Source of the DNA: Eucalyptus grandis
Lineage: Eukaryota > Streptophyta > Magnoliopsida > Myrtales > Myrtaceae
Direction: 5' to 3'
Assembly: GCF_016545825.1 (NCBI RefSeq)
Contig: NC_052616.1
Span: forward strand, 8,618,001 to 8,682,000
DNA: 64,000 nucleotides
The notes beneath the pieces are model-generated. The model saw only the letters and a list, made by a program, of their open reading frames with translations. It searched no databases and was not told the origin of the DNA. Positions 22,944 to 33,838 of this stretch are shown here, one piece after another; within the stretch, counting starts at the first letter, position 1; the number at the start of each line of letters is the position of its first letter. Position numbers and translations under genes: made by a program.

Positions 22944-23314
22944 TGTCCATGATGAGGTGCGATGAAAACGCATCGTTTCGTTTTGATATGCTACGATGGA
23001 AAGATACCTTTTGAAAGGGTGAGAGTGAGTCATATAAAAGACTCCTTAAGACAACCATTGAGATGGTTGGCAAAACGAACGCTCCGAAAGAAATAGTTTT
23101 TCCTTTCTCTCTCCTTTCCATCAAAGAAAAAGAATGCGTTCCATTTCTCATTTACAAGAATAATTGGCATTTACGCTGTGAAAATCGGGTGCTTTTCTCG
23201 TGATTGCATTCAGACTAACGTGAAATATTTTTGTTCGTGATTCATCCACAATTCAACGTCCATTCCGAGGTTTTGTTGACTACGCATTAGAAACAAGTTA
23301 GCTTTCTTCCAACA
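22944..23314 (+). repeat. 3' LTR of the plus-strand copia element
   Basis: 371 bases, TGTCCATGATG to TTCTTCCAACA, aligning with 15928-16313. The last 60 bases differ more than the rest. Just outside, at 23334-23354, lies a second copy of tttgcgcattggataaagg, which in the 5' LTR lies inside the element. Confidence 0.85.
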
Positions 23315-26300
23315 ATTAAAGAGTTGTTTGCGCATTGGATAAAGGTCCTTTCTCAAGCCATGGGGCCAAGTACCTCTTCATCCTCGGGTTCGACGGTAGG
23401 CTTGTCAAAACCCTCCAAAGGACCTTCCCAAATCCTGTTGGGCTTGTTAAGGAACCACGCTTTGAAGCGATGAGGTACCAAGTGAGGTAGGCCCTCATAG
23501 ACCCAAATAGTGGTCACCACAAGCTCACGGGTCTAGGTGGTCCCGGGGATGGGGAGAAGGGTAGTCTCGATCTCCACCTCCCGTGGACACCCAAAATGGA
23601 TGTGACGAACCTCCATTTAAGGATCTGAAAATATTTAAACCATGACGAGGTGAGATAAATCTCAGCAAGTCTACACCCTAAACCCCGATTAGGACAAGAA
23701 TTCACCTAGAGGCAGCCTAAACATGCACCATATAGGAATTACCTCACCTCAGCACCTCCCTGCACATTAGTACATCTCATATCCATATATAAACGCATCA
23801 AGCGTAATTCAATAATTGGAACACCTCATATCATTCATCAAATATTCATAGGGGTCCCGATTATAAGGCCAAACCGTTATGATGCATCCCATTTCGTGCT
23901 ACAGAATTTTGTCCCATAATCAGGTGCGGTTATCTCAATCACTCAGGTGTGTTCCAATTATTAACGACCCAACGGCCACGGCCAACTTAACAGTCGGCGT
24001 TCATCAGGCATAATTGGGTGTTGTCCCGCTCCATCGGGTACGACAACGTCTACCCCTAAACAGCATTCCATCAAGGAGCATCGGCCCAGCCTCCACTGTG
24101 ACCGGCATCCGTTGTCAAAGGCATCTGAACTCAGGCATCGTCCTACGTAAACGCATCAAGACGGGTTCACTACCCCACGTAAACGCATCAGGGTACTTAA
24201 ATGATCACACACCAGCACATACTTGGCCAAGAATATCGTGCTTTGCACTCAAATACTTTCATTTCAAATAATAGACTTGACCAATTTTCTTCATATTAAA
24301 ACTACCCTGTAAAATAATTGTGCGTGGTCACACATTTAAATTGATCCACAAAACGCGATACTCTCTAATTTAAAAATTCCACGATTTTATATAGTACATA
24401 AAATATTTTTATGTCAAAAATCGACACCCGGTATTTTTCTAATTAAATACCATAAAATCATATTTTTGCAATAATAATAAAAAATCATCACCTAACACTC
24501 AATTGCATAATTTAGCAATCAATTCCACAAATGAATTCAACCACGATGATCAGCATAAAATTCCACTAACCGGCTCTCCCAGTACAATTTGTGCTAATTA
24601 TAATTAATTAAATAAATTGCAAATTATTTAAACTAATCTGCTTAATTAGTCTAAATAATCTAATCGAACTAATCTAATTAATCTAGCTAGGCTACTACAT
24701 TAACCTAATAAGCTAACTAACTAACCTAACTAACCACCTAACTAACTAGTCTAGGTAACTAACTAAGTTACACTAACTAAACTAACCACTAATCCTTAAT
24801 TAAGCCTAAACTAATCCACTAAGTGCAATTAACTTCCTAATCCAAGATTATGGCGTTAACTCACCATATTAGCGAGGCGACGGGTTCACGACGATGACGG
24901 CACGAAGGCGATGAGGAACTGTAACTACGGCACCACCAACAGAGGCCAAACCGATGCAGAAAACAGCCTTGCAAGTCATGGTTGAAGGGAGGGGAAACCG
25001 GTTCGGTGGCTGGTCGGTTTGGGCTCAGGTGGTGTTGGCTAGACCGAGATGGATGGCTAGACAAACGGCGGGGGCGAGCTAGCGGCCTGGTCGACGGTGA
25101 GGGCTGCTTGACACCGGGTTGGAGTTGATCGGGCATGGGGACGGGTTGGACGAGCAAGGGCTGTGGACAGTGAGCTGGTGAGCTGGCGAGCTGGCCGGTG
25201 GCAGGCGAACGGCGGGCGCGGGACGGGACGGCGGTGCGGTGAGGCGCTGGACTGGACGGCGCTGGCCTGACTGGCTTTAAGCTGGTGGCTAGTGGTTTCA
25301 AGGGAATAAAGATGAAGAAGAATTGAGGAAGAAAAAGAAGATGAAGCAAAGCAGAAGCAGCTAGTCGGTTAGCGGTGTGTGCACAACCAAGGGGGACAAG
25401 GGGAGAGGAAGTCAAGATGAGGGCCAATCACCTTGCATGCAAAATATCCCATGCAATGATCAAATTGGCAAAAAGTTTTCAGCCACAAAAGTCTATGCAT
25501 CCTCCAATGGCAATTTTCCACCATTTCCTCACCCAAACAAAGTCTTTTGGCAGCCCAAAAAATCCACGTAACAGCCCTTCGAATTTCTTCCATTTTCTTC
25601 ACAAACCAAGCCATTTTGGTGACCAAAAAGTCCATGGCAACATCCCATACAAATTTCTCTTCAATCCTTCATAGAACAATTCAAATTGGTGGCCAAAAAT
25701 CCAATTAAAGATGCTAATCCGAATTTATCTTGCATTTCTTTTTGCCGAATTGATTTTTTTGCAATTTTCCGGGCTCGACGAATTTCTTCAAAAGATGAGG
25801 CGAGGTCCTAAAAATAAATTGTGACACGCTCGAAAGTTCGATTCCCGAAACCGAGTTCAATTTCGTGGTTAAAATCGACCAGACGCAATTTTAGTACAAT
25901 TGAACCTATCGGGTAGCTTTTAGGGATTTTATCGCGTTTGACCCGTGGTTGATAATTTTTTATCCACGTTTGTACATCTCCAACTCGTCGGTGACTCTCG
26001 GTTGTCGTAAAATCTCAAGGTTTCAATTACGGGTATTGAATACAAAATCGACAGAAAATCGAGTTAGTGCTATTCGACGCGAATTTTGCAATCAGGTGGA
26101 ATCACCCACAATTCAATTGAGTGCTTCCATCGAATCAACCTATATCTGATCACAATTCAATTATAACGGTGTTGTATTGACTCTTGCCGATTACCACGGT
26201 CAAGCGATTGATTTCCAATCGAATTCTCAAGTCTGTCGTGTTTATATCCCTTAACGGCTTCACATGATAGATCAGTTAACTCGTGAGTGATCAGCTCAGA

Positions 26301-26376
26301 GAAAAAGGACCATGGGCGCGTCGACAAAATGCCCATTTCATAAAATCGGGATGGGGTCGAAATTCATGATGTCACA
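23315..26376 (-). repeat. Gypsy LTR (large-LTR family), truncated at its 3' (sense) end, inserted in the NLR gene
   Basis: It matches the solo LTRs further right block by block: gaggtaggccctcata, ctcagcaagtc, cctcagcacctccctgca, a ggggtcccgattataaggcc block, a ctaacta-rich AT stretch, a GC-rich CT/GA block and the terminus gatgtcaca at 26376, which abuts NLR segment B. Relative to 28240-28680, the first 420 or so bases, including TGTCACGCCC, are missing; the copia element occupies that side. Sense strand is minus, inferred from elements A and B. It carries the LTR-internal ORF (23353-23616). The AT-rich part (24590-24840) is a degenerate ctaa repeat. Confidence 0.8.
23353..23616 (-). pseudogene. 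LTR-internal ORF, copy 1
   Basis: The minus-strand ATG at 23616 gives 87 codons interrupted by one TAG (23535-23533). It contains TRELVVTTIWVYEGLPHLVP followed by HRFKAWF and EGPLEGFD, which match the homologous frame at 28512-28910 residue for residue except for a few changes. Directly upstream on the minus strand is ATATTTTCAG, a splice-acceptor-like sequence. I recognise no domain. Two LTR copies keep this frame with single, different stops, so it was open in the family ancestor. Function unknown. Confidence 0.5.
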
Positions 26377-26510
26377 GGATGATGTTCGAGCTGCATTCCT
26401 GGTGGAGAACACAAGTAGCAAGCTATTGATAACGACCCACAATAGAGATGTAGCTGGGATCTATGAAAAGAAGAGGGCGTTTCCTAAAATAAAAGGTGGG
26501 ACTTCTCTAA
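26377..26510 (+). pseudogene. CC-NBS-LRR gene, segment B: NB-ARC RNBS-B region
   Basis: Immediately after the LTR terminus the frame reads [20 protein letters not shown] and then HNRDVAG. This is the stretch between kinase-2 and RNBS-B of a plant NB-ARC domain; SKLLITTxNRDVA is the RNBS-B signature. It goes on with YEKKRAFPK, which fits the WELL-x-KRAFP region, so some 20 residues between seem to be lost. Similarity stops near 26510, where the plastid-derived insert region begins. The P-loop and kinase-2 that should precede it are not found anywhere in the window. Confidence 0.78.
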
Positions 26511-26556
26511 TGTTATTACCCTACAATATAGTAGCTTCAAGAGATTATATTGCCAA

Positions 26557-26790
26557 TTTGATTCTGATTTATGGTAGTTTGGTTATCATTGTAGGATTAG
26601 TTGTTGAAATTTCTACTGATGGACCTAGAGTTGGTCAAGGTACTGTTGCGGGCCAAGTTGTGGAAGGTATCGCAAAACAGTCAAAGACAGAGGGACAAAT
26701 ACTAGGTACTTCATTGCTCAGTTTGCCCTGTCAGAAGCTTAAACAATTTATGAAGAGATCGAAGTATCAAGTATTAAGCACCATAATTTC
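26557..26790 (+). pseudogene. atpH: Plastid-derived atpH (ATP synthase CF0 subunit c) insert, decayed
   Basis: Subunit c forms the proton ring of chloroplast ATP synthase. Here a frame reads [20 protein letters not shown] and then [15 protein letters not shown], matching the most conserved part of plastid atpH (GPGVGQGT, GQAVEGIA, EG-IRGTLLLSL). At base level ggtcaaggtact and gcgggccaag are kept, and most changes are C to T or G to A. The hydrophobic N-terminal helix before it and the segment gaagcttaaacaatttatg after it also align with the gene. Length (about 234 bases) is close to a full atpH (about 246). It lies inside the broken NLR gene, so it is a nuclear plastid insert (NUPT), not a functional gene. 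Confidence 0.72.
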
Positions 26791-27515
26791 AATATTTAGA
26801 GAATCATATGCCTCTTTTGTTTCTTAATAACTAACAATTATACCACTAAAACAACATCCAAAATTTTGTTTCTTCTTTCCTCTAATGAGGTTAAATGTCA
26901 AAGCGGCTTTAATAAGGCCAACATAATAAACAATTTTGATAGGATTTATGAAATAATGTGAAACCTAGCTATGTTACTTCTTCCATGGGCTTCATCTCAT
27001 GTCCATATTTTTTGCATTTATGAATAGTTGGCTTAACAATAAAAGTAGGGATTTATAAGGAAATTCATGAACTGTTATGCAGCAAATGAATATTTCATTA
27101 GAATTTGTGCAGGGGATTGGTAGCACATTCAAGTTACGAAAGATCACACTCGAATTGTCCCTGTGTTGCTTTCATTTTTCTTCATCAAGTAGGATCATCG
27201 TTGTTATACATTTGCTTGAGTCACTTAATTCAAGCCACATATAACAAGGATGATACATTCCATTTGTTAATTTAGACTTCTTGATCTTCCAGGCGTAGAT
27301 GGAGGCATATAAAAGAGCTTTGTTGTGGTCCCTATTTTTCCCCTTACAAAAGCATAAATGAACCACAAATTATAAAGAACTATAGCATCTTATACATCTA
27401 AAAGCATATAATTGTCCTTGAAGTAATCTTCTTATTATAGTTGCATCTTCATATGATTGTTGAGTTGCAATTTATTGCCTGATATTGTGTAGTAATCACT
27501 CAAGACATAAAGTGA
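26791..27515. other. Unassigned AT-rich insert between NLR segments B and C
   Basis: No coding frame or known repeat recognised. It separates AFPKIK of segment B from DELLKKCGG of segment C, which would be only a few tens of residues apart in an intact NLR. It may be part of the same insertion event as the atpH piece. Confidence 0.4.
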
Positions 27516-28239
27516 TCAGGAGATGAACTCCTTAAGAAGTGTGGAGGATTACCCTTGGCTATCATTGTGCTTGGTGGACTTATGGCAGTCAATGAATGGG
27601 AGACAGTTTGCAAAAAGATCAATTTGCATTTTAGTGATAAGAGTGATGTACCAAAAGTGTTGGCCTTAAGCTATAATGATCTACCATGGCATTTAAAGCC
27701 ATGCTTCCTCTATATAGGTAGCTTTTGGAGGATGCCGAAATCCCTGTGTCGAGGGTTCTTCCCATGTGGATTGTTGAAGGCTTTGTGTTGCTAAATGAAT
27801 ATGACAAAGAGAGAGAAATACTAGTGGAAGATGTAGTAGAGCAATATTTAGTAGAGTTGGTTAATAGGGAAATGGTTCAAGTATGATTCAACTTGAGTGG
27901 AAAGATGAAAACCTGCAACCTCCATGATCTGATGCGAGACTTATGCCTCTCTAAGGCTAAGCAGGAGAGGTTTCTTAGCATTCTTAATATCCAACAAAAT
28001 CATGAAATGAAGGATTGTTCTTCTTCAACGGCAATAAAAGTGAAGTCAGCTTGCAAAACACGAAGGCTTTGTCTCAATATAAGTGTTGAAGGAAACATGA
28101 TTCCAAGTGTAAAACAAATAGGAAGGACTATGCTCTACCTTCGAACTTTCATGTTCTTCGGATTTTCCAAAGGGAAGTCGAAGCAACTTCAACCAATTTT
28201 CATCAATTGTAAGTATCTCAGAGTTTTGAAACTCGAGGG
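27516..28239 (+). pseudogene. CC-NBS-LRR gene, segment C: GLPL to MHD-like motif and first LRRs
   Basis: The frame opens GDELLKKCGGLPLAIIVLGG (GLPL motif), then ALSYNDLPWHLKPCFLYIGS (RNBS-D region). A frameshift near 27725 follows, and the next frame reads EDAEIPVSRVLPMWIVEGFV and on to NREMVQV with a stop near 27883. A further frame reads TCNLHDLMRDLCLSKAKQER, the MHD motif with Leu in place of Met. The LRR start then reads FINCKYLRVLKLEG, cut exactly at 28239 by a gypsy LTR. The five bases before the LTR (gaggg) are the left TSD. Collinear with segment D at 50390. Confidence 0.85.
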
Positions 28240-28511
28240 TGTCACGCCCTGAACCTCGAGTGCGCGCACATCCCTCGGTGATCGATCAAATTGTAACGTT
28301 CCCAGGACGCGTCGCCGACCCATTCATTTTATACGCATGCAGAAGCAAATTTAAACAATCTCCAGACAACAAACAAACATGGGATAGAAAATCAGCAAAA
28401 TAAAATAACACAAAACATATTTTATAAACAAACTAGGTCAGCCCTATAAAGTTATATACAGGAGGTCAAGATCCAAAAAGGACTACCAAACTAACCCTAC
28501 CCCGGACCCTC

Positions 28512-28910
28512 CTACTTGGGATCCAAGTCTACTACGACACCGTCAGGAATGTCGATGTCTAGCGGGTCAGCTACCTCCTCTACTTTAGGCTCCTGCTCAT
28601 CCTCAGGTAACTGGTTTGCCTCGATATCTGCAATGATATCGGCGTCCACAATAAGGCCGAGGTGCTCCACATACTCGTCATCGACGGCAGATCCGTCAAA
28701 GCCATCCAAGGGGCCCTCCTGGACACCATTGGGCCCGTGGCGAAACCACGCTTTGAATCAATGAGGTACCAACTGAGGTAGGCCCTCATTGACCCAAATG
28801 GTAGTAACCACAAGCTCACGGGTCCAGTTGGGGTTCCCGTGAATAGGGAGTATGGTGTGCACTTCCTCGACCTCTCGCGGCCACCCAAAACGAACTGGGC
28901 GCACCTCCAT
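28512..28910 (-). pseudogene. LTR-internal ORF, copy 2 (longest)
   Basis: The minus-strand ATG at 28910 starts a 132-codon frame ending TAG at 28512, with a single TGA (28760-28758) between VPH and FKAWF. The N-terminal half, with FGWPREVEEVHTILP and TRELVVTTIWVNEGLPQLVP, matches copy 1. The C-terminal half is acidic: EHLGLIVDADIIADIEA, EDEQEPKVEEVADPLDI, then DGVVVDLDPK. Upstream, the minus strand reads TTTACAATTTATAGGTCCCT, an acceptor-like TATAG|GTCC. It lies in the 3' part of the LTR, before the poly(A)-signal block. No domain is recognised. Not a host gene: it repeats with the LTR. Confidence 0.5.
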
Positions 28911-29547
28911 TTAGGGACCTATAAATTGTAAACCACGACAAGGTGAGACGATATCTCAGTGAGTCTATACCCTAAACCCCGATTAGGAAGGTAATACACC
29001 TAGAGACAGCCTAAACACACCTCAGTAAGACTTACCTCGCCTCAGCACCTCCCTGCCCATTAGTACAATTCATATAACATATGCATACCGCATACATATT
29101 TAATAATTGGAACACTGCACATCAATCACCGTATATCCACAGGGGTCCCGATTATAAGGCTAAATTGTTATGACACATCCCATTCCGTGCCACACAATTT
29201 TGTCCTATAATCAGGCGCGGCTATTTCAATCATTCACACATGTCCTAGTTCTTATGACCCATCGACCATTTCCAGCTCAACAGTCAACATTCATCCGGGA
29301 TAACCGAGCGTCGTCTCGCCCCATCGAGCACGGCAACGTCTACCTCTAGACGGCATTCCCAAATGAGCATCGGTCTGGCCTCTACCACGATCTGGCATTC
29401 GTTGAAGTGGGGCATTCCATATAGGAGCATCGCCCACCTGACTTTCATTGGGTGACGGGTTCTCATAGGGATCACACACACATCCAATCTCGGCCAAGGA
29501 TATTGTGCTTTGCACTCAAATGTCTCGATTTCAAATAATGTGCTTGG

Positions 29548-32500
29548 TGTCATGCCTCAAACATCGAGCACTCGCACATCCCTCGTTGGTCGATAAAATT
29601 TGCAACGTCCTAGGACGCGTCGCCAACCCATTCATTTTATTGCACATGCGGAAGCGAATAAATAATCTCCAGACAAAACTCAATTGGGATAGAAAAGCAT
29701 GACAACTCATTTCACAAAACGCTTTTTATAAACACACAGGTTTATACACAAAAGTTTACAAAAAGATCGGCTCCCAAAAAGACGTCGTCCTATGACCTAC
29801 TAGGCGGACACATTCGCGATCCTTCAAACTCAACCTTCACAGGCTCTGAGGGCTTCGGGGTCCTTCACAACCCCATCAAGAGGGTCAACTGATTTAAGGA
29901 CCTAAAAAGTTAAGCCCACGACGGGGTGAGACAATGTCTCAGCAAGTTCACCCCCTAAACCCCAACTAGGAAGGAAATACGCCTAAAGGCAGTCTATACA
30001 CAAAAAACATAGGACTTACCTCGCCTCAGTTCCCTCCTGCATGTCAGTACAATTCACATCATAGATGCATATAATAAATGCACACATCAATTGGAACGTC
30101 TCACACAATCTTAATTAAACACGCGTTCCAATTTTAATCATGGCCTACTCAATATTCAGCAGTCTTCTGGCGTAGCCAGGCGTAATCACGACCCAATGGG
30201 CACAGCCTACTGGAAGTTCAGCAGTTAATCACGGCCCAATGGGCACAGCCTACTTGAAGTTCGGCGGTCTTCTAGCGTAGCCAGGCGTCAACTCCAAAAT
30301 TTCATAATTTTGGAAGAAATGCTTAAAATTCAGAATCATCACTCAATTACACTCAATTGTATAAATTATCAACCAATTGCACAATTAAGTAATCAATAGC
30401 ACATATCCCCCATCAATGGCCATCCTTTGCCATGATCACAAACCATTACCATAGCACAACCATTTACATCTCATTACGCACAAGTTTCGAGCATATCACA
30501 GTCAACCACATCACTAAATATGCAATTTCTAGCAAGTATAGCATCAAGAACAATCGCGAACTACTACCGGTCCTAACAGGTAGAAATGATCCACTCGCGC
30601 GTCTCCAAGTTTAAATCCAGAAACCTAATCAGACAAGTTCAGAAAATTCCCAAATTTCAGTATGTTGTAAAGAACACATAAAAAAATATTTTTCATGCAG
30701 ACACCTTAACCCAGATCCTTTTATATTAAGCCCAGTAAATTTCTCAATCCAGTACAAAAACTGTGTCCATTTTCCAGAAAGTCTGTTTTCCGAAATCAGT
30801 TTGGTTCGAGACCCAAAACTTGTCCATTTGATATGAAATTTCACTATGTTAAACTAGAAGATGCGATAAACAACTTTTATGAAGAAACCATTTCGAAAAT
30901 CGAACCCTAAGAGTTGATAAATATCCCTTGAATCCCAAAAGGTCACAAATTCCAGCACAGTCCGAGATTCTGTTTGCAAATGACGGAGCTAAAATCTCAT
31001 ACTTTGAAATCTTTAAAAATCGTGAGTAAAATATATGTTATAACTGAAAATGTCAAATATTTCTCAAGAAGGAATCGACAACCCATTTCGATCTACAAAA
31101 ATGGCAAACGGCGAGGGTCCAGAGATCATAACTGTAGAAAGTACACTGAATTAGACTAATCCATCCTCAACGGTGCTAATCTCACTAATTAGATTAACAC
31201 TAATCCATTCTAAAGCTAATCTAACCATTATAGATTAACACTAATCCATCTTAAGACTAATCTAATCAACCCTTAAGCATAATTAATCTCCTAAGCAAGA
31301 TTTAGTGAGTAAACTCACCGATTTAGCGAGCCGGTGAGTCCACAGCAACAGCAACGTGATGGTGAGAGAAACTCGGGCTCACGACGACACCAAAGGAGGT
31401 CCGAACGAGCCTTAAAACGGGCCTAGAAGCTTCAGCTCTTGCTGGAACTTCAGTTTCTGTCTAAGGCTAAACCGAAGGGGCTTCACGGCTGAAACGGGCT
31501 GGAACGGCGAGGAGGTGGACCAGGCGGCTTGGACGGGTGGTGGAGGAGCTTGACGGTGATGGTCGGTGGCTTGAACAGCTCTGGTGGACAGCGTGGGAGG
31601 CGGATGGAGCTGCGACGATTGAGCTGGAGGCGCGGGACGCACGACGGGAACGCGGGCTTTGCGCGACGGTTCCAGCGGCTCGGGTGGCGTTCAGACGGGG
31701 CTGGCTCAGCTGCTGCTTGCTTGGCTAATCTTCTCTAGTTTTTGAGCTCTCCAACAAGCACAACAATGGATAAAGCAACCCAAATGAAGAAGAAGAAGTG
31801 TCTGAAGATAGAGGGGTCCCTCTTGGCCTCCAAAGTCCACACTTCTATCCATTTTCACTCATTGCATGCCCCCACCACCTTGGTTGTCTTCCTCAGCCAA
31901 TTTGCAACCCTCAAAGCTTCCTCAACAAGCCTCCAAGTGGTTCAAATATTGCACCCCAAGGGACCTACGAATTTTGGAACATTTTCCACTCAATTCATTC
32001 AATTCCCCTTTAATTCTCCTCCAATTGGACTCAATTGAAGCCCCATAAAATCAACCAAGGTGCCTACACTTGAATTCACATTTTTCCTCATCACTTGAAC
32101 CCACTTGATGGCCAAAATTGCGATAAAAAATGGCCCTCGGATTTTCCCAGTCTAAAATACCCTTACTTTGAATTTTCACCAAAAATCTCGGTTTGCAGAA
32201 AAATTTTCGGAGGATGAGTTGACGTTCCTAAAATGAATCGTGACATGACAAAATTTTTAATTTCTAAAATCGGGGTTAATTTCAATCTGGCGCAATTTTA
32301 GCGTGACCTAGCCTATCGGGTAGCTTTTATGAATTTTTAATGCAATTGACCTGTGATCGATTATTTTCGAGCCACACCGTACATCTTCGACACATTGGCG
32401 ACTCTTGGCTGTTGTGAAAATCCCGAGGTTTCAAATACGGACACAGGGTACCAAAACGACAAAAAAATCAATCGACGAGAATTTTGCAATTAGGTGGAAT

Positions 32501-32774
32501 CACCCACACTAAATCACATATCTCAGTCAAATCGACCTATCTCTGATCTCTTATTGATTTTGAGAGTGCCGTATTGACCGTTGTTGATTAGCACGGTCGA
32601 GCAGTTGATTTCTGGTCGAATTATTAAGTCTATTGCGTTAAAATCATTTAACGGCTTCACTGGATGGACTAGTTATCTCATGAGTAATCAGCTCAGAGAA
32701 TAAAACTATAGGCACATCAATGAAAAGCCCAACCTATTCACTTGAAAATAGAATCAGAAATTCAGGATGTCACA
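29548..32774 (-). repeat. Nested gypsy solo LTR with perfect TSD
   Basis: 3,227 bases from TGTCATGCCTCAAAC to GGATGTCACA, flanked by CTTGG at 29543-29547 and 32775-32779. The sequence on either side rejoins as the outer LTR: the join at cttgg|cc and the following ttttcttcatattaaaa match 24272-24290 in another copy. It has no internal region, so it is a solo LTR. It carries a distinct tandem element (30150-30300, words gcacagcctact and cgtagccaggcgt) and the short exon-like end at about 29806-29901. Confidence 0.9.
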
Positions 32775-32779
32775 CTTGG

Positions 32780-33819
32780 CCTATTTTCTTCATATTAAAA
32801 ACACCCGGTAAAATAATTGTGTGTGATCACACGATCATATTGAACCATAAAACACGATATTCTCTCTTTTAAAAATCTCACGATTTCATATAGTACTTAA
32901 AAACCTTTTTGGCGTCAAAACCCGACACCTGGTATATTTCTAATTAAATACCAAAATTTCATATTTTTGAAAGTGATAAATCAAAAATCATCAATCAGTA
33001 TCCAATTGCATAAACTAATACAACCACGTCGATCAGCACGAAATTCTGACGACCACTATCCCAAAGTATAATTTACGCTAAATAATAAATAAATTGCATT
33101 TAATTAAATAAATTGCAAAATAATTAAATTAAACCACTAATTAATCTACTTACACTAATCTAACCACCTAATAACTAATTAACTAATCTACTAAGCTAAC
33201 TAATCTAATCTAACCACCTAATAGCTAATTAAACTAACTAACCAATCCTACTAACTTAGGCATATAACTAATTACCACTAATCTATAATTAAACTAACTA
33301 ACCCTAAGTGTAATTAAACTATTAATCCACCTTTAAGTGTAATTAGCCTCCTAATTAGAGTTTATCACATAAACTCATCAATTTAGCGTGAAAACCAGTT
33401 CACGGCGACGGTAGCGCGACAGTGACCACAACTTGGGTCTACAGCGACACCAAAGGAGGCTTGGGTCGGGCTAAAAACGGCCCAACACAACTCAGCTAAG
33501 GCTAAGCTTCGGCCTTGCTTCTGCGGAGGGCTGCTAGTCGGTCCGAGTGGGCTGGTCTCGGCTCAGTTTGGGGCTAAGTTGCGGGTTGCACGCGGTTGAA
33601 TGGAGCTGCTGCATGGAGATGAAGTTGGACGATGAACAGGTGGGTTGGTCAGTGGAATGGAAGGCTGGAAACATTGGAGTTGGGCGGTGGCGTCGCTGCT
33701 GGGATAGGGGACGAGCTAGGATAGGGGACGAAACGGTGAAGTTGCGTGGCAGAGTCAACTTCGCGAGGTGCTGCTGGGGTTGACTTGGTGGGGTGATGAC
33801 GCGAGGAGGAGTTAGGGCG
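32780..33819 (-). repeat. Outer solo LTR, middle part
   Basis: Continuation of the LTR begun at 28240, after the nested solo LTR. It holds the AT-rich ctaa repeat (33120-33350) and the start of the GC-rich block. It is cut at 33819 by element A; the last five bases gggcg are A's left TSD. Confidence 0.8.
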
Positions 33820-33838
33820 TGTCACGCCCCGAACCTTG

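Larger units (their letters stand above)
15928..23314 (+). mobile_element. Ty1/copia LTR retrotransposon with both LTRs, plus strand
   Basis: Two short LTRs (15928-16313 and 22944-23314) bracket a Met-tRNA primer site, a 1.3 kb leader, gag, protease, integrase, RT and RNase H in copia order, followed by a 1.1 kb 3' noncoding stretch. Many nonsense codons and frameshifts show it is old. A SINE sits in pol. The five bases outside each LTR (tagta; attaa) do not match, so a TSD cannot be shown; either it has decayed or the two ends were brought together by recombination. Autonomous movement is impossible. Confidence 0.88.

Noticed and set aside
24861..25427. 188-codon minus-strand ORF
   Set aside because: Corresponds to the GC-rich block of the gypsy LTR; Pro/Ser-rich and not preserved in the other LTR copies.
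26312..26827. 171-codon ORF as a single gene
   Set aside because: It runs through an LTR terminus, an NLR fragment and a plastid atpH fragment; a chance in-frame fusion.
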